Notes under the pieces: model-generated | What the model was told of the DNA's origin: nothing | Databases searched by the model: none | The model's input: the letters and a program-made list of their open reading frames with translations, nothing else | Translations under genes and position numbers: made by a program | Origin: Fibrobacter sp. UBA4297 | GTDB taxonomy: Bacteria > Fibrobacterota > Fibrobacteria > Fibrobacterales > Fibrobacteraceae | Direction of reading: 5' to 3' | Assembly: GCF_002394865.1 (NCBI RefSeq) | Contig: NZ_DGUZ01000001.1 | Span: 62,001 to 126,000 of the forward strand | Length of the DNA: 64,000 bases | Shown here: in pieces, positions 25,135-32,800 of the stretch | Position numbering within the stretch: position 1 is the stretch's first letter | Layout: each line of letters starts with the position of its first letter

Positions 25135-26589
25135 ATGAAATCGGAATCCATGCTCGCCACAGAAAAGATGCTTGATGTGGTCAAGACTCTTTTAGATGAG
25201 GAACAGCCGGAGGCTCTTTTCCCGAAAATTCTCGAAGTGGCTAAAGGCGTGTTGCATGCCGATGCCGCCGTGCTAGATGTCGGTGGCGAAAATCCGCTCC
25301 ATTTCTCGAATCCGCAAAGGGTCACGATTTCAATTTCGGCAGTCAAGCTTGCGAAAAACGAAAAACGCGCCGTGGTGTGGAACCAGCTAGATGACGAATC
25401 GGCGGACTTGTCCAAGTCGATTGTGCAGAACCAGCTCACAAGCATTATGGTGTCGCCGTTTAGGACGCCGGAATCTGAGGCCGGGTATCTCTATTTGCAG
25501 CGTGCCGCCCGCAAGGAACCGTTCACGGAAGAAGACAGCGCGCTGTTCGATTCGTTTGTGGAGGTCTGTGAAAAGTTTGCGTTTGCCGCTTACGACCGTT
25601 TGCGCGACAAGGAATCGCTCGATACGCTTAAGAATGTTGTCCGCAAGGATGGAATTGTCTATTCTTCGAAGGCGATGGTCGATGTGATTGCGATGGCCGA
25701 TAAACTTTCGCCGCTCCCGCTTCCGGTGATTATCCGTGGCGAGACGGGTACGGGCAAGGAAGTGATGGCGCGTTACATCCACAAGCATAGTCCGCGTGCC
25801 GAAAAGCCGTTCATTGCGGTGAACTGCGGTGCCATTCCGGAACACTTGATGGAATCGCTCATGTTCGGGCATGCCAAGGGCTCGTTCACGGGCGCCATTG
25901 AGAACAAGAAGGGCTTTTTCGAAGAAGCCGACGGCGGTACGATTTTTCTCGATGAAATTGGCGAGCTCCCGCTCAACATGCAGGTGAAGCTTTTGCGCGT
26001 GTTGCAAGAAAAACACATCACGCGTGTGGGAGATAACCGCGAAATTCCGGTGAACGTGCGTGTGATAAGCGCAACGCATGTGGATTTGGAAGAGGCGGTG
26101 CGCGAAAAGCGTTTCCGCGAAGACTTATACTTCCGCATTCAGGTGCTGCCGCTTGAACTCCCGCCGCTGCGCGATCGCGGTCAGGACGTGGTGCTCTTGG
26201 CGGAGAATTTTATCCAGCGCTATGGTGCAGAATATGGCCGTGGAAAATTCCACCTGAGCCGAAACGCCGAAAAGGCGCTGCTCGGTTACCACTGGCCGGG
26301 CAATGTGCGCGAACTTGAAAACCGCGTGCAGAAAGGTTTGGTGCAGGCCGTGCATGGCGTGATTCAGCCCAAGGATTTAGGGCTTGATGATATGCAGGTG
26401 CAGGCGAAGGAATCGCCGCGCACGCTCAAGGAAGCCCGCGAAGCGGTCGAACGCGAAGTCATCTCTCGCGCTCTCAAGGACACGAATGCAAACCTCACGC
26501 TTGCATCGACGATTCTTGGCATTGACCGCAAGGTGTTGCGTGAAATCATGGAACGCCTGGGCTTGAAAAAAGAAGACTTTAAGGTATAG
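25135..26589 (+). CDS. Sigma-54-dependent transcriptional activator (GAF-AAA-Fis)
   Basis: This 484-residue protein has an N-terminal GAF-like sensor (about 15-165), an AAA+ domain with Walker A GETGTGKEVMARYIH, the sigma-54 contact loop GSFTGA (a common variant of GAFTGA), Walker B GGTIFLDEIGELPLNMQVKL, the R-finger region RFREDLYFRIQVLPLELPPL and WPGNVRELENRV. The C-terminal Fis-type HTH is NANLTLASTILGIDRKVLRE. It opens RNA polymerase-sigma-54 promoters. There is no receiver domain, so control may be via GAF ligand or by the adjacent kinase, as in forkhead-less activators. It lies 26 bases after the kinase gene. Confidence 0.93.
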   Translation: MKSESMLATEKMLDVVKTLLDEEQPEALFPKILEVAKGVLHADAAVLDVGGENPLHFSNPQRVTISISAVKLAKNEKRAVVWNQLDDESADLSKSIVQNQLTSIMVSPFRTPESEAGYLYLQRAARKEPFTEEDSALFDSFVEVCEKFAFAAYDRLRDKESLDTLKNVVRKDGIVYSSKAMVDVIAMADKLSPLPLPVIIRGETGTGKEVMARYIHKHSPRAEKPFIAVNCGAIPEHLMESLMFGHAKGSFTGAIENKKGFFEEADGGTIFLDEIGELPLNMQVKLLRVLQEKHITRVGDNREIPVNVRVISATHVDLEEAVREKRFREDLYFRIQVLPLELPPLRDRGQDVVLLAENFIQRYGAEYGRGKFHLSRNAEKALLGYHWPGNVRELENRVQKGLVQAVHGVIQPKDLGLDDMQVQAKESPRTLKEAREAVEREVISRALKDTNANLTLASTILGIDRKVLREIMERLGLKKEDFKV

Positions 26590-26633
26590 GGATGATTTGT
26601 AAAATGTTGAAGCTCAATTTAAGGAGACTCACC

Positions 26634-27134
26634 ATGAAGAAGATTGTAATGGCTTCTGCTGTGATGGCTGCCGCTGCCATGGCGGGCGATTTGGAATCTA
26701 GCCCGGAAGCAAGCGTCCCGACGCCTGTCGAGGCTCGCGAGGCTTTGGATAAAGTTCCGAAAATGTCCGAAAAGGAAAATGTGGACTGGCAGAAAATGCG
26801 CGAAGAACGCCGCATTGCCCGCGAACAAATTCTCAGGGACTTGAGGAACAATTCGGCGGTAGAAAAAAAGGAAATGCCGAGTGTCGCTGCAAAGCCTGCG
26901 ATTCCTGAGAAACCGCATGAAAAGAATATGGAAAAGCCCAAGGACGAGCTTGTCCGCGAAAAGAAATTGGACGAAAAGGAACAGCACAAGGGACCGCAGG
27001 GTGGTATGAATCCGTTTGTCCCCGGCCACATGGAACCCAAGCATCCGTTTATGCCGCGTCCGATAGAAAAGGGTCCTTGGGGCGAAAAACCAAATCAGAA
27101 AGATTGGGAGAAGGGGCTTTTCCCGAAAAAGTAA
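26634..27134 (+). CDS. Small secreted Lys/Glu/Pro-rich protein
   Basis: This 166-residue protein begins at the ATG after AAGGAGACTCACC; an upstream in-frame ATG at 26592 lacks such a site. A signal peptide (MKKIVMASAVMAAAAMAGDL) is followed by a highly charged, Pro-rich, probably disordered chain with no Cys, ending with a Pro/His/Gly-rich segment (FVPGHMEPKHPFMPRP). I recognise no family. The next gene starts at the base after its stop codon, so the two are tightly co-expressed. Periplasmic or surface location is inferred. Confidence 0.75.
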   Translation: MKKIVMASAVMAAAAMAGDLESSPEASVPTPVEAREALDKVPKMSEKENVDWQKMREERRIAREQILRDLRNNSAVEKKEMPSVAAKPAIPEKPHEKNMEKPKDELVREKKLDEKEQHKGPQGGMNPFVPGHMEPKHPFMPRPIEKGPWGEKPNQKDWEKGLFPKK

Positions 27135-28382
27135 ATGATTCGTTGGTTTGGTTTGATAATGCTTGTGCTTGCGACTGCGCTCTATGCCGAGACGCAGGAA
27201 GAAGCGTATTACCGCGCGATGAAGGCGGAAGAGGCTGGAGATATTCCTGCTGCTCTTAAGGCTTTTGAAGAAGCGGTGTCGTTGCCTGGCGAGTACACCG
27301 AAGAAATCCAGGGGATTATCCGCGATTACAGGGCTGCACTTGGTTTAGCAGACGATGAGGCCAAAGGCGCGGAAAGCGCAACAAGCCCGTGGGAATTCCA
27401 TGTGGGAGGCGAGCTTGGGCTTTACGGCATGCACTACAAGGAGACTGGCTTGGAAGAGGCCGAAAAAGGCGGCGACCTCTTCTTGAACGTGAACCCGTAT
27501 TTTGATTACACGGCGGCGACTTGGTCGCATACGTTTGCCGCTTCGGTGCAGGGCGACTATTTCTTGAATAACGATGAAATGTCGGTTCTTGATACGAACG
27601 ACTGGAACCTTGTGCTGGGCTTGGAATACACGCTGATGGGTCATGGAATACTCCTGGATGCGGGCTATGATTTCAATATCGAGGGCGAGGAACTTTCGTC
27701 TGATTTTTACCTCTGGTTCGAAAAAGATTTGTTCCGCTTTGAAAAGCAGCGCGTCGGCGCTGTTGCCTGGGCTTATTACCAAACTTCAGGCCCGATGTCG
27801 TTTGCGACTTATGCGTCGTGGCATAGGACTGTTTCGGAGGGCTTGAACGGAACGGTTTATGTAGGCGCAAAGTTCGAAGCCGATTCCGCCTTTGACTACA
27901 AGGCCTTTAAGGAATCTTATGCGGCGTACAAGCAGGCGGTAAGCGCTTATAATAGTTATTGGCAGTATTATGAGGAAAATGGCGCCTACATGGATGATGA
28001 GGAATTTGATGCGTATGCGGCGAATGCGCCTGAAACACCGTCGGTGGAAAGCTTTGTCTATCGCCAGACGATGGGCAAGTGGCTTGGCCCGGTTTTCCGT
28101 TCTAGAATTTCGTATAAGTTTAAGAACCGTATTTCCGTTGAAGCGAAAATGAATTTGTTCTACGGTTTTGCAATTGGTGGTCCGGACGATGAATTCAAGA
28201 AAATCAAGAAGTTCAATGGCACTTGGGGAGGCCTGATTTCTTGGAAATACAAGATGATGAATTTTTATTTAGGACTAGACCGTAATTATAAACACATGGA
28301 TTTGCCCAATTTCTACAAGGGCTTGTACCGCGAAAGTACGGTCCTCACGCAGCTCAAGTTTGGCGTGAAATGGGACATTTAG
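27135..28382 (+). CDS. Putative outer-membrane beta-barrel protein with N-terminal TPR-like segment
   Basis: This 415-residue protein has a signal peptide (about 1-18, ending LYAET), then a short helical repeat segment (EEAYYRAMKAEEAGDIPAAL) like one TPR, followed from about residue 90 by alternating aromatic/hydrophobic strands typical of an outer-membrane barrel (FHVGGELGLYGMHY, LFLNVNPYFDYT, HTFAASVQGDYF). The C-terminus, LTQLKFGVKWDI, looks like a terminal beta-strand targeting signal. A central charged, Tyr-rich insert (about 255-305) may be a surface loop. It follows directly on the preceding small secreted protein and ends the signalling cluster. Function is unknown. Confidence 0.75.
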   Translation: MIRWFGLIMLVLATALYAETQEEAYYRAMKAEEAGDIPAALKAFEEAVSLPGEYTEEIQGIIRDYRAALGLADDEAKGAESATSPWEFHVGGELGLYGMHYKETGLEEAEKGGDLFLNVNPYFDYTAATWSHTFAASVQGDYFLNNDEMSVLDTNDWNLVLGLEYTLMGHGILLDAGYDFNIEGEELSSDFYLWFEKDLFRFEKQRVGAVAWAYYQTSGPMSFATYASWHRTVSEGLNGTVYVGAKFEADSAFDYKAFKESYAAYKQAVSAYNSYWQYYEENGAYMDDEEFDAYAANAPETPSVESFVYRQTMGKWLGPVFRSRISYKFKNRISVEAKMNLFYGFAIGGPDDEFKKIKKFNGTWGGLISWKYKMMNFYLGLDRNYKHMDLPNFYKGLYRESTVLTQLKFGVKWDI

Positions 28383-28420
28383 GCGGCGTTGTTGTTTAAT
28401 GAATTTGGTAATATGAAGTA

Positions 28421-28452
28421 AAAAAGAGGCAAGCGTAAGCTTGCCTCTTTTA
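28421..28452. terminator. Bidirectional terminator between the outer-membrane gene and tRNA-Ala
   Basis: A long perfect hairpin, AAAAGAGGCAAGC / GCTTGCCTCTTTT around GTAA, serves convergent transcripts. Confidence 0.85.
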
Positions 28453-28454
28453 CG

Positions 28455-28527
28455 TGGAGATAGTGGGAGTCGAACCCATGACCTACAGATTGCGAACCTG
28501 TCGCTCTACCAACTGAGCTATATCCCC
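28455..28527 (-). tRNA. tRNA-Ala(CGC)
   Basis: A 73-nt cloverleaf: acceptor GGGGATA/TATCTCC, D-arm GCTC...GAGC with GG in the loop, anticodon loop TTCGCAA (anticodon CGC, codon GCG), TTCGACT T-loop and A73. The G3-U70 pair, the alanine identity element, is present. The CCA end is not encoded. One A-C mismatch closes the T-stem. Confidence 0.93.
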
Positions 28528-28622
28528 ATAATTGGATGGTGGGCTGAATATAGCTAAAGTAAAGCAGTTTGGCAAGTGAATGGGCTAGGGATGGGCGGAC
28601 TTCTACTGGAGGTGGGGCGCTG

Positions 28623-29210
28623 TTACCTCTTTTTGAATACGACGATTTCTGCATCGGTGCCGTTCTTGCCATATTCGCTTACGAGAATGTAGCGTTCGTT
28701 GCAGGCGATTCCGAAGCAGCGGCCTTCGGCACCAATCTTTTCGACCTGGTTGCCCCAGTAGCTCGCATTATCGTCTAGAAGCTTGACGATGTTGCCGTTG
28801 ATCTTGTATTCCTGATTGATGAACGAACCCTGCAGAACAAAGAGGTTGTCGATGGTTGGCATATCCTTGATGTTAAGCGCATTGACCTCCTCGATGAACT
28901 TCTGCTTCATGGGCGAGGTGGCGTGCGGAAGTTGGTCCGCGGGGAGGCGCCAGCGCTTGAGCGTCGGGAAATATTTGCGGAGTTCTGCCTTGTACTCTTC
29001 GCGAGTCAGGCTCTTGCCGGTGTTCTTGTTGAATTCATCGACGAACTGCGAGCAGAATTCGACCATCTGTTCCATGTTGAAGTCGCCAGTGAAGGCGCCG
29101 TCCTTGTAGCAGTAGATGCAGTAATCATCATTTTTGCTGCCATCGGCGTTGGTGCCGAGGATTTCCAGTGTGAGCGGCATTCCGCAGCTCTGACAAAATT
29201 TCATTTCCAT
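28623..29210 (-). CDS. Zinc-ribbon domain protein
   Basis: This 195-residue cytoplasmic protein opens with a zinc ribbon: MEMKFCQSCGMPL and DDYCIYCYKDGAF give two Cys-x2-Cys pairs. A helical segment follows (MVEFCSQFVDEFNKNTGKS to RKYFPTLKRW), as in the putative zinc-ribbon family PF12674. The C-terminal ~90 residues form a second, unassigned region rich in beta structure (NLFVLQGSFINQEYKINGN). The family is often found beside small-molecule-response genes, and here it is followed upstream by a GyrI-like gene on the same strand 48 bases away. A regulatory or stress role is possible but not shown. Confidence 0.8.
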   Translation of the reverse strand: MEMKFCQSCGMPLTLEILGTNADGSKNDDYCIYCYKDGAFTGDFNMEQMVEFCSQFVDEFNKNTGKSLTREEYKAELRKYFPTLKRWRLPADQLPHATSPMKQKFIEEVNALNIKDMPTIDNLFVLQGSFINQEYKINGNIVKLLDDNASYWGNQVEKIGAEGRCFGIACNERYILVSEYGKNGTDAEIVVFKKR

Positions 29211-29258
29211 AAGTTCTCCTTTTAGATTGCCATACCCGTTGGACGGGCGTCATTTGTA

Positions 29259-29891
29259 TTAGATCTTTTTAATTGGGTGGCGAATGACTGTTTTCAACTT
29301 TTCCGGAGCGACTTTGCGTGCGTCAGAAAGGTAAATCTCGTGATGACGCCTCGTGTCCGAAATATCATTTTCATAGCCGTTGTCAGCAATGAACTTGTCC
29401 ATTGCTGCAACAGTTGCAGGCTCATCGTCGTATGAGCCGGAATGCATGCATTGCACACAAAGCCCTTCTTCGATTTCTAGAAATTCGACTTTCGAAAAGT
29501 CTATTTTCTTTTTGCGGGTCGCTTCTTCAATCGCCCATTCGAAATCGGCTTTGGTGACGAAGTCTGGAAGTCGAATGACTGAAATCCACTGGAAATATTC
29601 CTTGTGGCTGTAATCGATTCCGTCAACAGTTTCTTGCCACCAGAATCCTTCAAGTGGAGGCACCACGTAATCAAAGTAACCTTCAATTTTATGGTCCCCT
29701 TTCTTGCTCATCTTGATAGTGTAGGCGATGCCGTACAAAAGTTCGATGGATTTTTTGTATTCGCAATCTTCTTCGTTCGGGTTGCCTTTGCCACGCACCG
29801 CGATGTAGTTCATCTTCGGAATGGTGACGATTTCGGGTTTGCCTTTCGGCATGTAGAATTCTTTATATTCTTTTTTAAAGTCAAAAGGCAT
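29259..29891 (-). CDS. GyrI-like small-molecule-binding protein
   Basis: This 210-residue protein matches the GyrI-like domain family (SbmC/BmrR effector-binding fold): EIVTIPKMNYIAVRGKGNP near the start, ELLYGIAYTIKM, VVPPLEGFWW and the C-terminal HHEIYLSDARKVAPEKLKT. Such stand-alone proteins bind hydrophobic compounds, and some hydrolyse them. No DNA-binding domain is attached. It precedes the zinc-ribbon gene in a probable two-gene operon. A GTGTACAAATGTATAC near-dyad lies 25-40 bases upstream of its start (about 29914-29929) and could be an operator. Confidence 0.85.
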   Translation of the reverse strand: MPFDFKKEYKEFYMPKGKPEIVTIPKMNYIAVRGKGNPNEEDCEYKKSIELLYGIAYTIKMSKKGDHKIEGYFDYVVPPLEGFWWQETVDGIDYSHKEYFQWISVIRLPDFVTKADFEWAIEEATRKKKIDFSKVEFLEIEEGLCVQCMHSGSYDDEPATVAAMDKFIADNGYENDISDTRRHHEIYLSDARKVAPEKLKTVIRHPIKKI

Positions 29892-30069
29892 GAAATCTCC
29901 TTCTTATAACACGTGTACAAATGTATACTATTTAAAGGGCTCTGTCAAGTCTTTTTTGTAGAATTTGTTAGTATCTTTTTCCATATACCTTTCGTGTTTC
30001 TGTTGTCCATTTCCGAGAGTTTTTTTTCATAGTCAATTAGCGACGAGTGGTACGAAATATGGCTGCTAA

Positions 30070-30435
30070 TCACACCACATCATATCCCGCATCAGACAAG
30101 ACTTTCAGCGCTTTATCAAAATTTTCAGCTTTCACAAGAATGTAATCCGTATTGAAAGTGGATACCGCAAAAATTCCGATACCATTTTCAGCAAGAATAG
30201 TTGAGAGCTTTGAAAGAATCCCAATAAGAGAAAAATCTAGCACACCCTGAATGCGGAAACCTTGCCATCCATCATCCCGTTCAATAGTATTTTGTGGCGT
30301 ATCATCTGTTTTGCATACGAGAGATATTTCTTCATCGGTCTTACCTATGAAATAGAAATCCTTGTCCGTATCAACATCTTTAATGTCCGCTACTTTACAG
30401 ACTGTTAGTTTGTATTCTAATTTCTTTAGTTTCAT
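30070..30435 (-). CDS. ACT-domain protein
   Basis: This 121-residue protein starts with MKLKKLEYKLTVCKV. Its C-terminal half is a clear ACT domain of the type that regulates amino-acid metabolism or stands alone (QGFRIQGVLDFSLIGILSKL, AENGIGIFAVSTFNTDYILV, ALKVLSDAGYDVV). The N-terminal half looks like a second, weaker ACT-like unit. Amino-acid binding is inferred. It lies 17 bases downstream of the double flavoprotein gene on the same strand. The 180 bases beyond its stop (29892-30069) hold no gene. Confidence 0.85.
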   Translation of the reverse strand: MKLKKLEYKLTVCKVADIKDVDTDKDFYFIGKTDEEISLVCKTDDTPQNTIERDDGWQGFRIQGVLDFSLIGILSKLSTILAENGIGIFAVSTFNTDYILVKAENFDKALKVLSDAGYDVV

Positions 30436-30452
30436 AAAGTTGATTCTTTGTT

Positions 30453-31649
30453 TTAATACGGTTTGTCGTTTAGCGGGCGAGTGCAACCCAATTCTTGGGC
30501 CATACGCTCGAAATTCTTTTTGACGATGCGCTTGAAAATGAGGTTGAAGAGCAGCAAACCTATCCAGGGGTTCTTTTCGGGTCCAGTAAATTTTTGTGCT
30601 TCTGGGGTCGAGAAACTTCCATTGCGGGCAAATGAAAGCCCCATCTTTGCGTAAGATGCTAGAATTTTGTCGGTCATCTTTTTGATGTAGCTGTTTTCGC
30701 GGTTGCAAAGCATGAAGCTGCCGCCTTTCACGAGAACGCCGCCGCAAGTGCAGCCGAGTTGGGCGGGGAGCGACTGCAAAAATTTTTCGCCGAGTCGCAG
30801 TTGATGTCCTTCATCGAATCCGCCGTGGAGAATGAACGAAAGTTTTGCCGGTTGCTTGCGTTCTGTTGGGAGTGTGCTTAAGAATTCAAGCAGCAAACTC
30901 GGCAGACATTCTACAAAAAGCGGCACGGCAATGATGATGTTGTCGTTTGTAATGAACGCTTCGCGGGCTTCGTCCCATTCGGTATGGTTCGAGAGCGAAT
31001 AAAGCTTATGCGTGATTCCCGCTTTTTCGAGTCCTTCGGCAAAAGCTTGGACAATCTTGTTCGTGTTGCTGTTCTTTTTGACGCGCGGGCTTCCGTTGAT
31101 GATAACGACGTGTTCGGCAGAAGTGGGCGCGACGCATTTTGCAGAAGGAACTGCGGCGTTTTCGCAAGCCTCATCCTTGTCTAGCGAGATTACGCCGAGC
31201 GAATGCCCTGCCATATTTCTGGCGACTCGCATGCTCCACTCTTCGAGAAGTTTGCGGTTGCCGTCCCCCTTGTAAATGACTCCAAAATTCAGTGGGTGAT
31301 AGCGCAACTGGTGGCGTTCCCATCCATCGCGAAATTCGATGTACATGTTTAGCATCGGGACGATGCGATCTAAGACTCGCTTGCCGCGATAGTCAATAAA
31401 ACCAAATTTCGTATCAGCCACAATCCAGAAGTTCTCGGCTTTGACCAATTTCATGAGGATGATTTCGTAATCGTCCTTGATGCTGCAAATGCCTGGAGTT
31501 TTTAGCCAGCAGTTGTTGCAACCCATGCAATGCATGATTTTCAAGTCTGCGGTGTTGATGATTTCTATTTCTTCATTTTTATCCGCAAATAGAGCGTTAA
31601 TTTGTTCCGTGCAATCGTCCGATTCCAATGTGTTCAAAACTAAAGTCAT
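30453..31649 (-). CDS. Tandem flavodoxin-fold/NADPH-dependent FMN reductase-like protein
   Basis: This 398-residue protein is a fusion of two flavodoxin-like units. The N-terminal unit (about 1-130) has the Cys motif MHCMGCNNCWLKTPGICSIK seen in iron-sulfur flavoproteins and NAD(P)H FMN reductases. The second unit starts near residue 152 with VVIINGSPRVKKNSNTNKIV, the FMN phosphate-binding loop of the family, and has IIAVPLFVECLPSLLLEFL. The N-terminal unit lacks a typical first strand and G-S-P-R loop, so only one FMN site may be functional. Electron transfer or quinone/oxygen reduction is likely; the partner is unknown. Confidence 0.8.
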   Translation of the reverse strand: MTLVLNTLESDDCTEQINALFADKNEEIEIINTADLKIMHCMGCNNCWLKTPGICSIKDDYEIILMKLVKAENFWIVADTKFGFIDYRGKRVLDRIVPMLNMYIEFRDGWERHQLRYHPLNFGVIYKGDGNRKLLEEWSMRVARNMAGHSLGVISLDKDEACENAAVPSAKCVAPTSAEHVVIINGSPRVKKNSNTNKIVQAFAEGLEKAGITHKLYSLSNHTEWDEAREAFITNDNIIIAVPLFVECLPSLLLEFLSTLPTERKQPAKLSFILHGGFDEGHQLRLGEKFLQSLPAQLGCTCGGVLVKGGSFMLCNRENSYIKKMTDKILASYAKMGLSFARNGSFSTPEAQKFTGPEKNPWIGLLLFNLIFKRIVKKNFERMAQELGCTRPLNDKPY

Positions 31650-31705
31650 TTTTGATAATCCTTTTTATCTGTAACACCTGAGGTCTTGAAAAGTGTTACC
31701 GAATT

Positions 31706-32041
31706 TTATCGAAGTTCATCGATTGCTTTTTGCAAGTTCGCAAGGAACTTCCCGGCGTGAGCCCCGTCCATTTGCGTGTGGTGGAATTGGAATGAAATCG
31801 GCAATTCATAGCGGACAAGTCCCAATCCTGGCAACTTTCCGCCACGATTTTTGTGTACTTGAGGTAATCTGATGCAGTAATCCATAAGCATATTGAATTT
31901 CAAACCGTGTTTTTTGCTTGCTTTCACGAGCTTTGTGACGTTCAGCGTTTTGAAAAATGTTACCATCGGATTTGGAGCTTGCATCCAAAACTCAAATGCC
32001 TTAGCTCTTGTTGTGCTTTTCGGATCAATTTCTTTTGCCAT
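31706..32041 (-). pseudogene. CatA-like O-acetyltransferase with in-frame internal deletion
   Basis: This 111-residue frame has the N-terminal ~60 residues of a CatA-like acetyltransferase (MAKEIDPKSTTRAKAFEFW, LKFNMLMDYC) joined directly to the C-terminal ~45 residues (YELPISFQFHHTQMDGAHAG, FLANLQKAI). The full-length family is ~205-215 residues, so ~100 residues are missing from the middle, at about residues 62-70. The catalytic HHxxxDG motif survives, but the trimeric acetyl-CoA and substrate pockets cannot form normally. Probably a decayed gene, although the reading frame is intact. It lies just downstream of the TetR gene on the same strand, 62 bases away. Confidence 0.75.
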
Positions 32042-32102
32042 TTTTTTTGCCTTATTTTCCCGTCAACGGACATTAGCATGAACAATGTGGTGATTGGTCG
32101 AT

Positions 32103-32687
32103 TCATTTCTTGTAAATCTTGAAAAAATGTTGTAAGTGCTTCTCGATAAAATTGAGCGCTTCTTTTTCGCATTTCGGCTGGCGATCGACTTTAGAAATCC
32201 ATAGTGCAACGGGTGCCGTAATCTCTGTCGCAAGCATTTCCGGGTCGTCCTTGACGATTATGCCTGCGGTCATTAGCGTTTCGAGAACTTTCTTGTACAT
32301 TTGCAAAAGACCGTCCACCTGATGCCTTGTCGTGATTTCGGCGAGTCGTTCGCTGCGGAACTGTTCTTGCACCAAAAAAATGCGCATCTTCTTGATGATC
32401 GGGTCGGTCATCGTAAAGCGGATTTTTTTCATCGTCTCGTGGATGAAACCGTTGATACTTTCTGGGATTGCGCCAACTTTCTTTGCTGAGCCGAACGATT
32501 CCTCGTAACGCGCTTCGGCGATGTCAATCAGCGAATTCAAAATGTCTTCTTTGCCCTTGAAATGCTTGTAAAGCGACGGTGCCTTGATGCCGACATCCTG
32601 GGCAATTTGCTCTACGCTTGTGCCGTCATATCCGTTCTTGGCAAATAGCGTTAGGGCGGTTTCGAGAATTTTTTCTTTAGTGGACAT
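32103..32687 (-). CDS. TetR-family transcriptional regulator
   Basis: This 194-residue repressor-type protein has an N-terminal HTH: KEKILETALTLFAKNGYDGT, VEQIAQDVGIKAPSLYKHFK, GKEDILNSLIDIAEARYEES. The C-terminal ligand-binding domain (about 60-190) is all-helical and has MRIFLVQEQFRSERLA, similar to TetR_C regulators. A 39 bp imperfect dyad 49 bases upstream of the ATG (32736-32774) is the probable operator, so autorepression is likely. It is transcribed toward the truncated acetyltransferase and shares its 5' region with a convergent-oriented phosphatase gene on the same strand upstream. Confidence 0.9.
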   Translation of the reverse strand: MSTKEKILETALTLFAKNGYDGTSVEQIAQDVGIKAPSLYKHFKGKEDILNSLIDIAEARYEESFGSAKKVGAIPESINGFIHETMKKIRFTMTDPIIKKMRIFLVQEQFRSERLAEITTRHQVDGLLQMYKKVLETLMTAGIIVKDDPEMLATEITAPVALWISKVDRQPKCEKEALNFIEKHLQHFFKIYKK

Positions 32688-32735
32688 GACGCCTCTTGTT
32701 TTTGGAGTTCGCGACTCTTGCGGTATTTTACAGCA

Positions 32736-32774
32736 GCTAATATCTGTTAGCTAAAATAGCTAATAGGTGTTAGC
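32736..32774. promoter_or_regulatory. Probable TetR operator (18 bp imperfect inverted repeat)
   Basis: The arms GCTAATATCTGTTAGCTA and its inverted partner (GCTAACACCTATTAGCTA on the other strand) match at 15 of 18 positions around three bases. The inner 7 bp arms TTAGCTA/TAGCTAA are perfect. The position, 49 bases before the TetR start, fits an autoregulatory operator. Confidence 0.7.
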
Positions 32775-32800
32775 CTGTCAAGAGGCGGTCTTTTTCTTTT

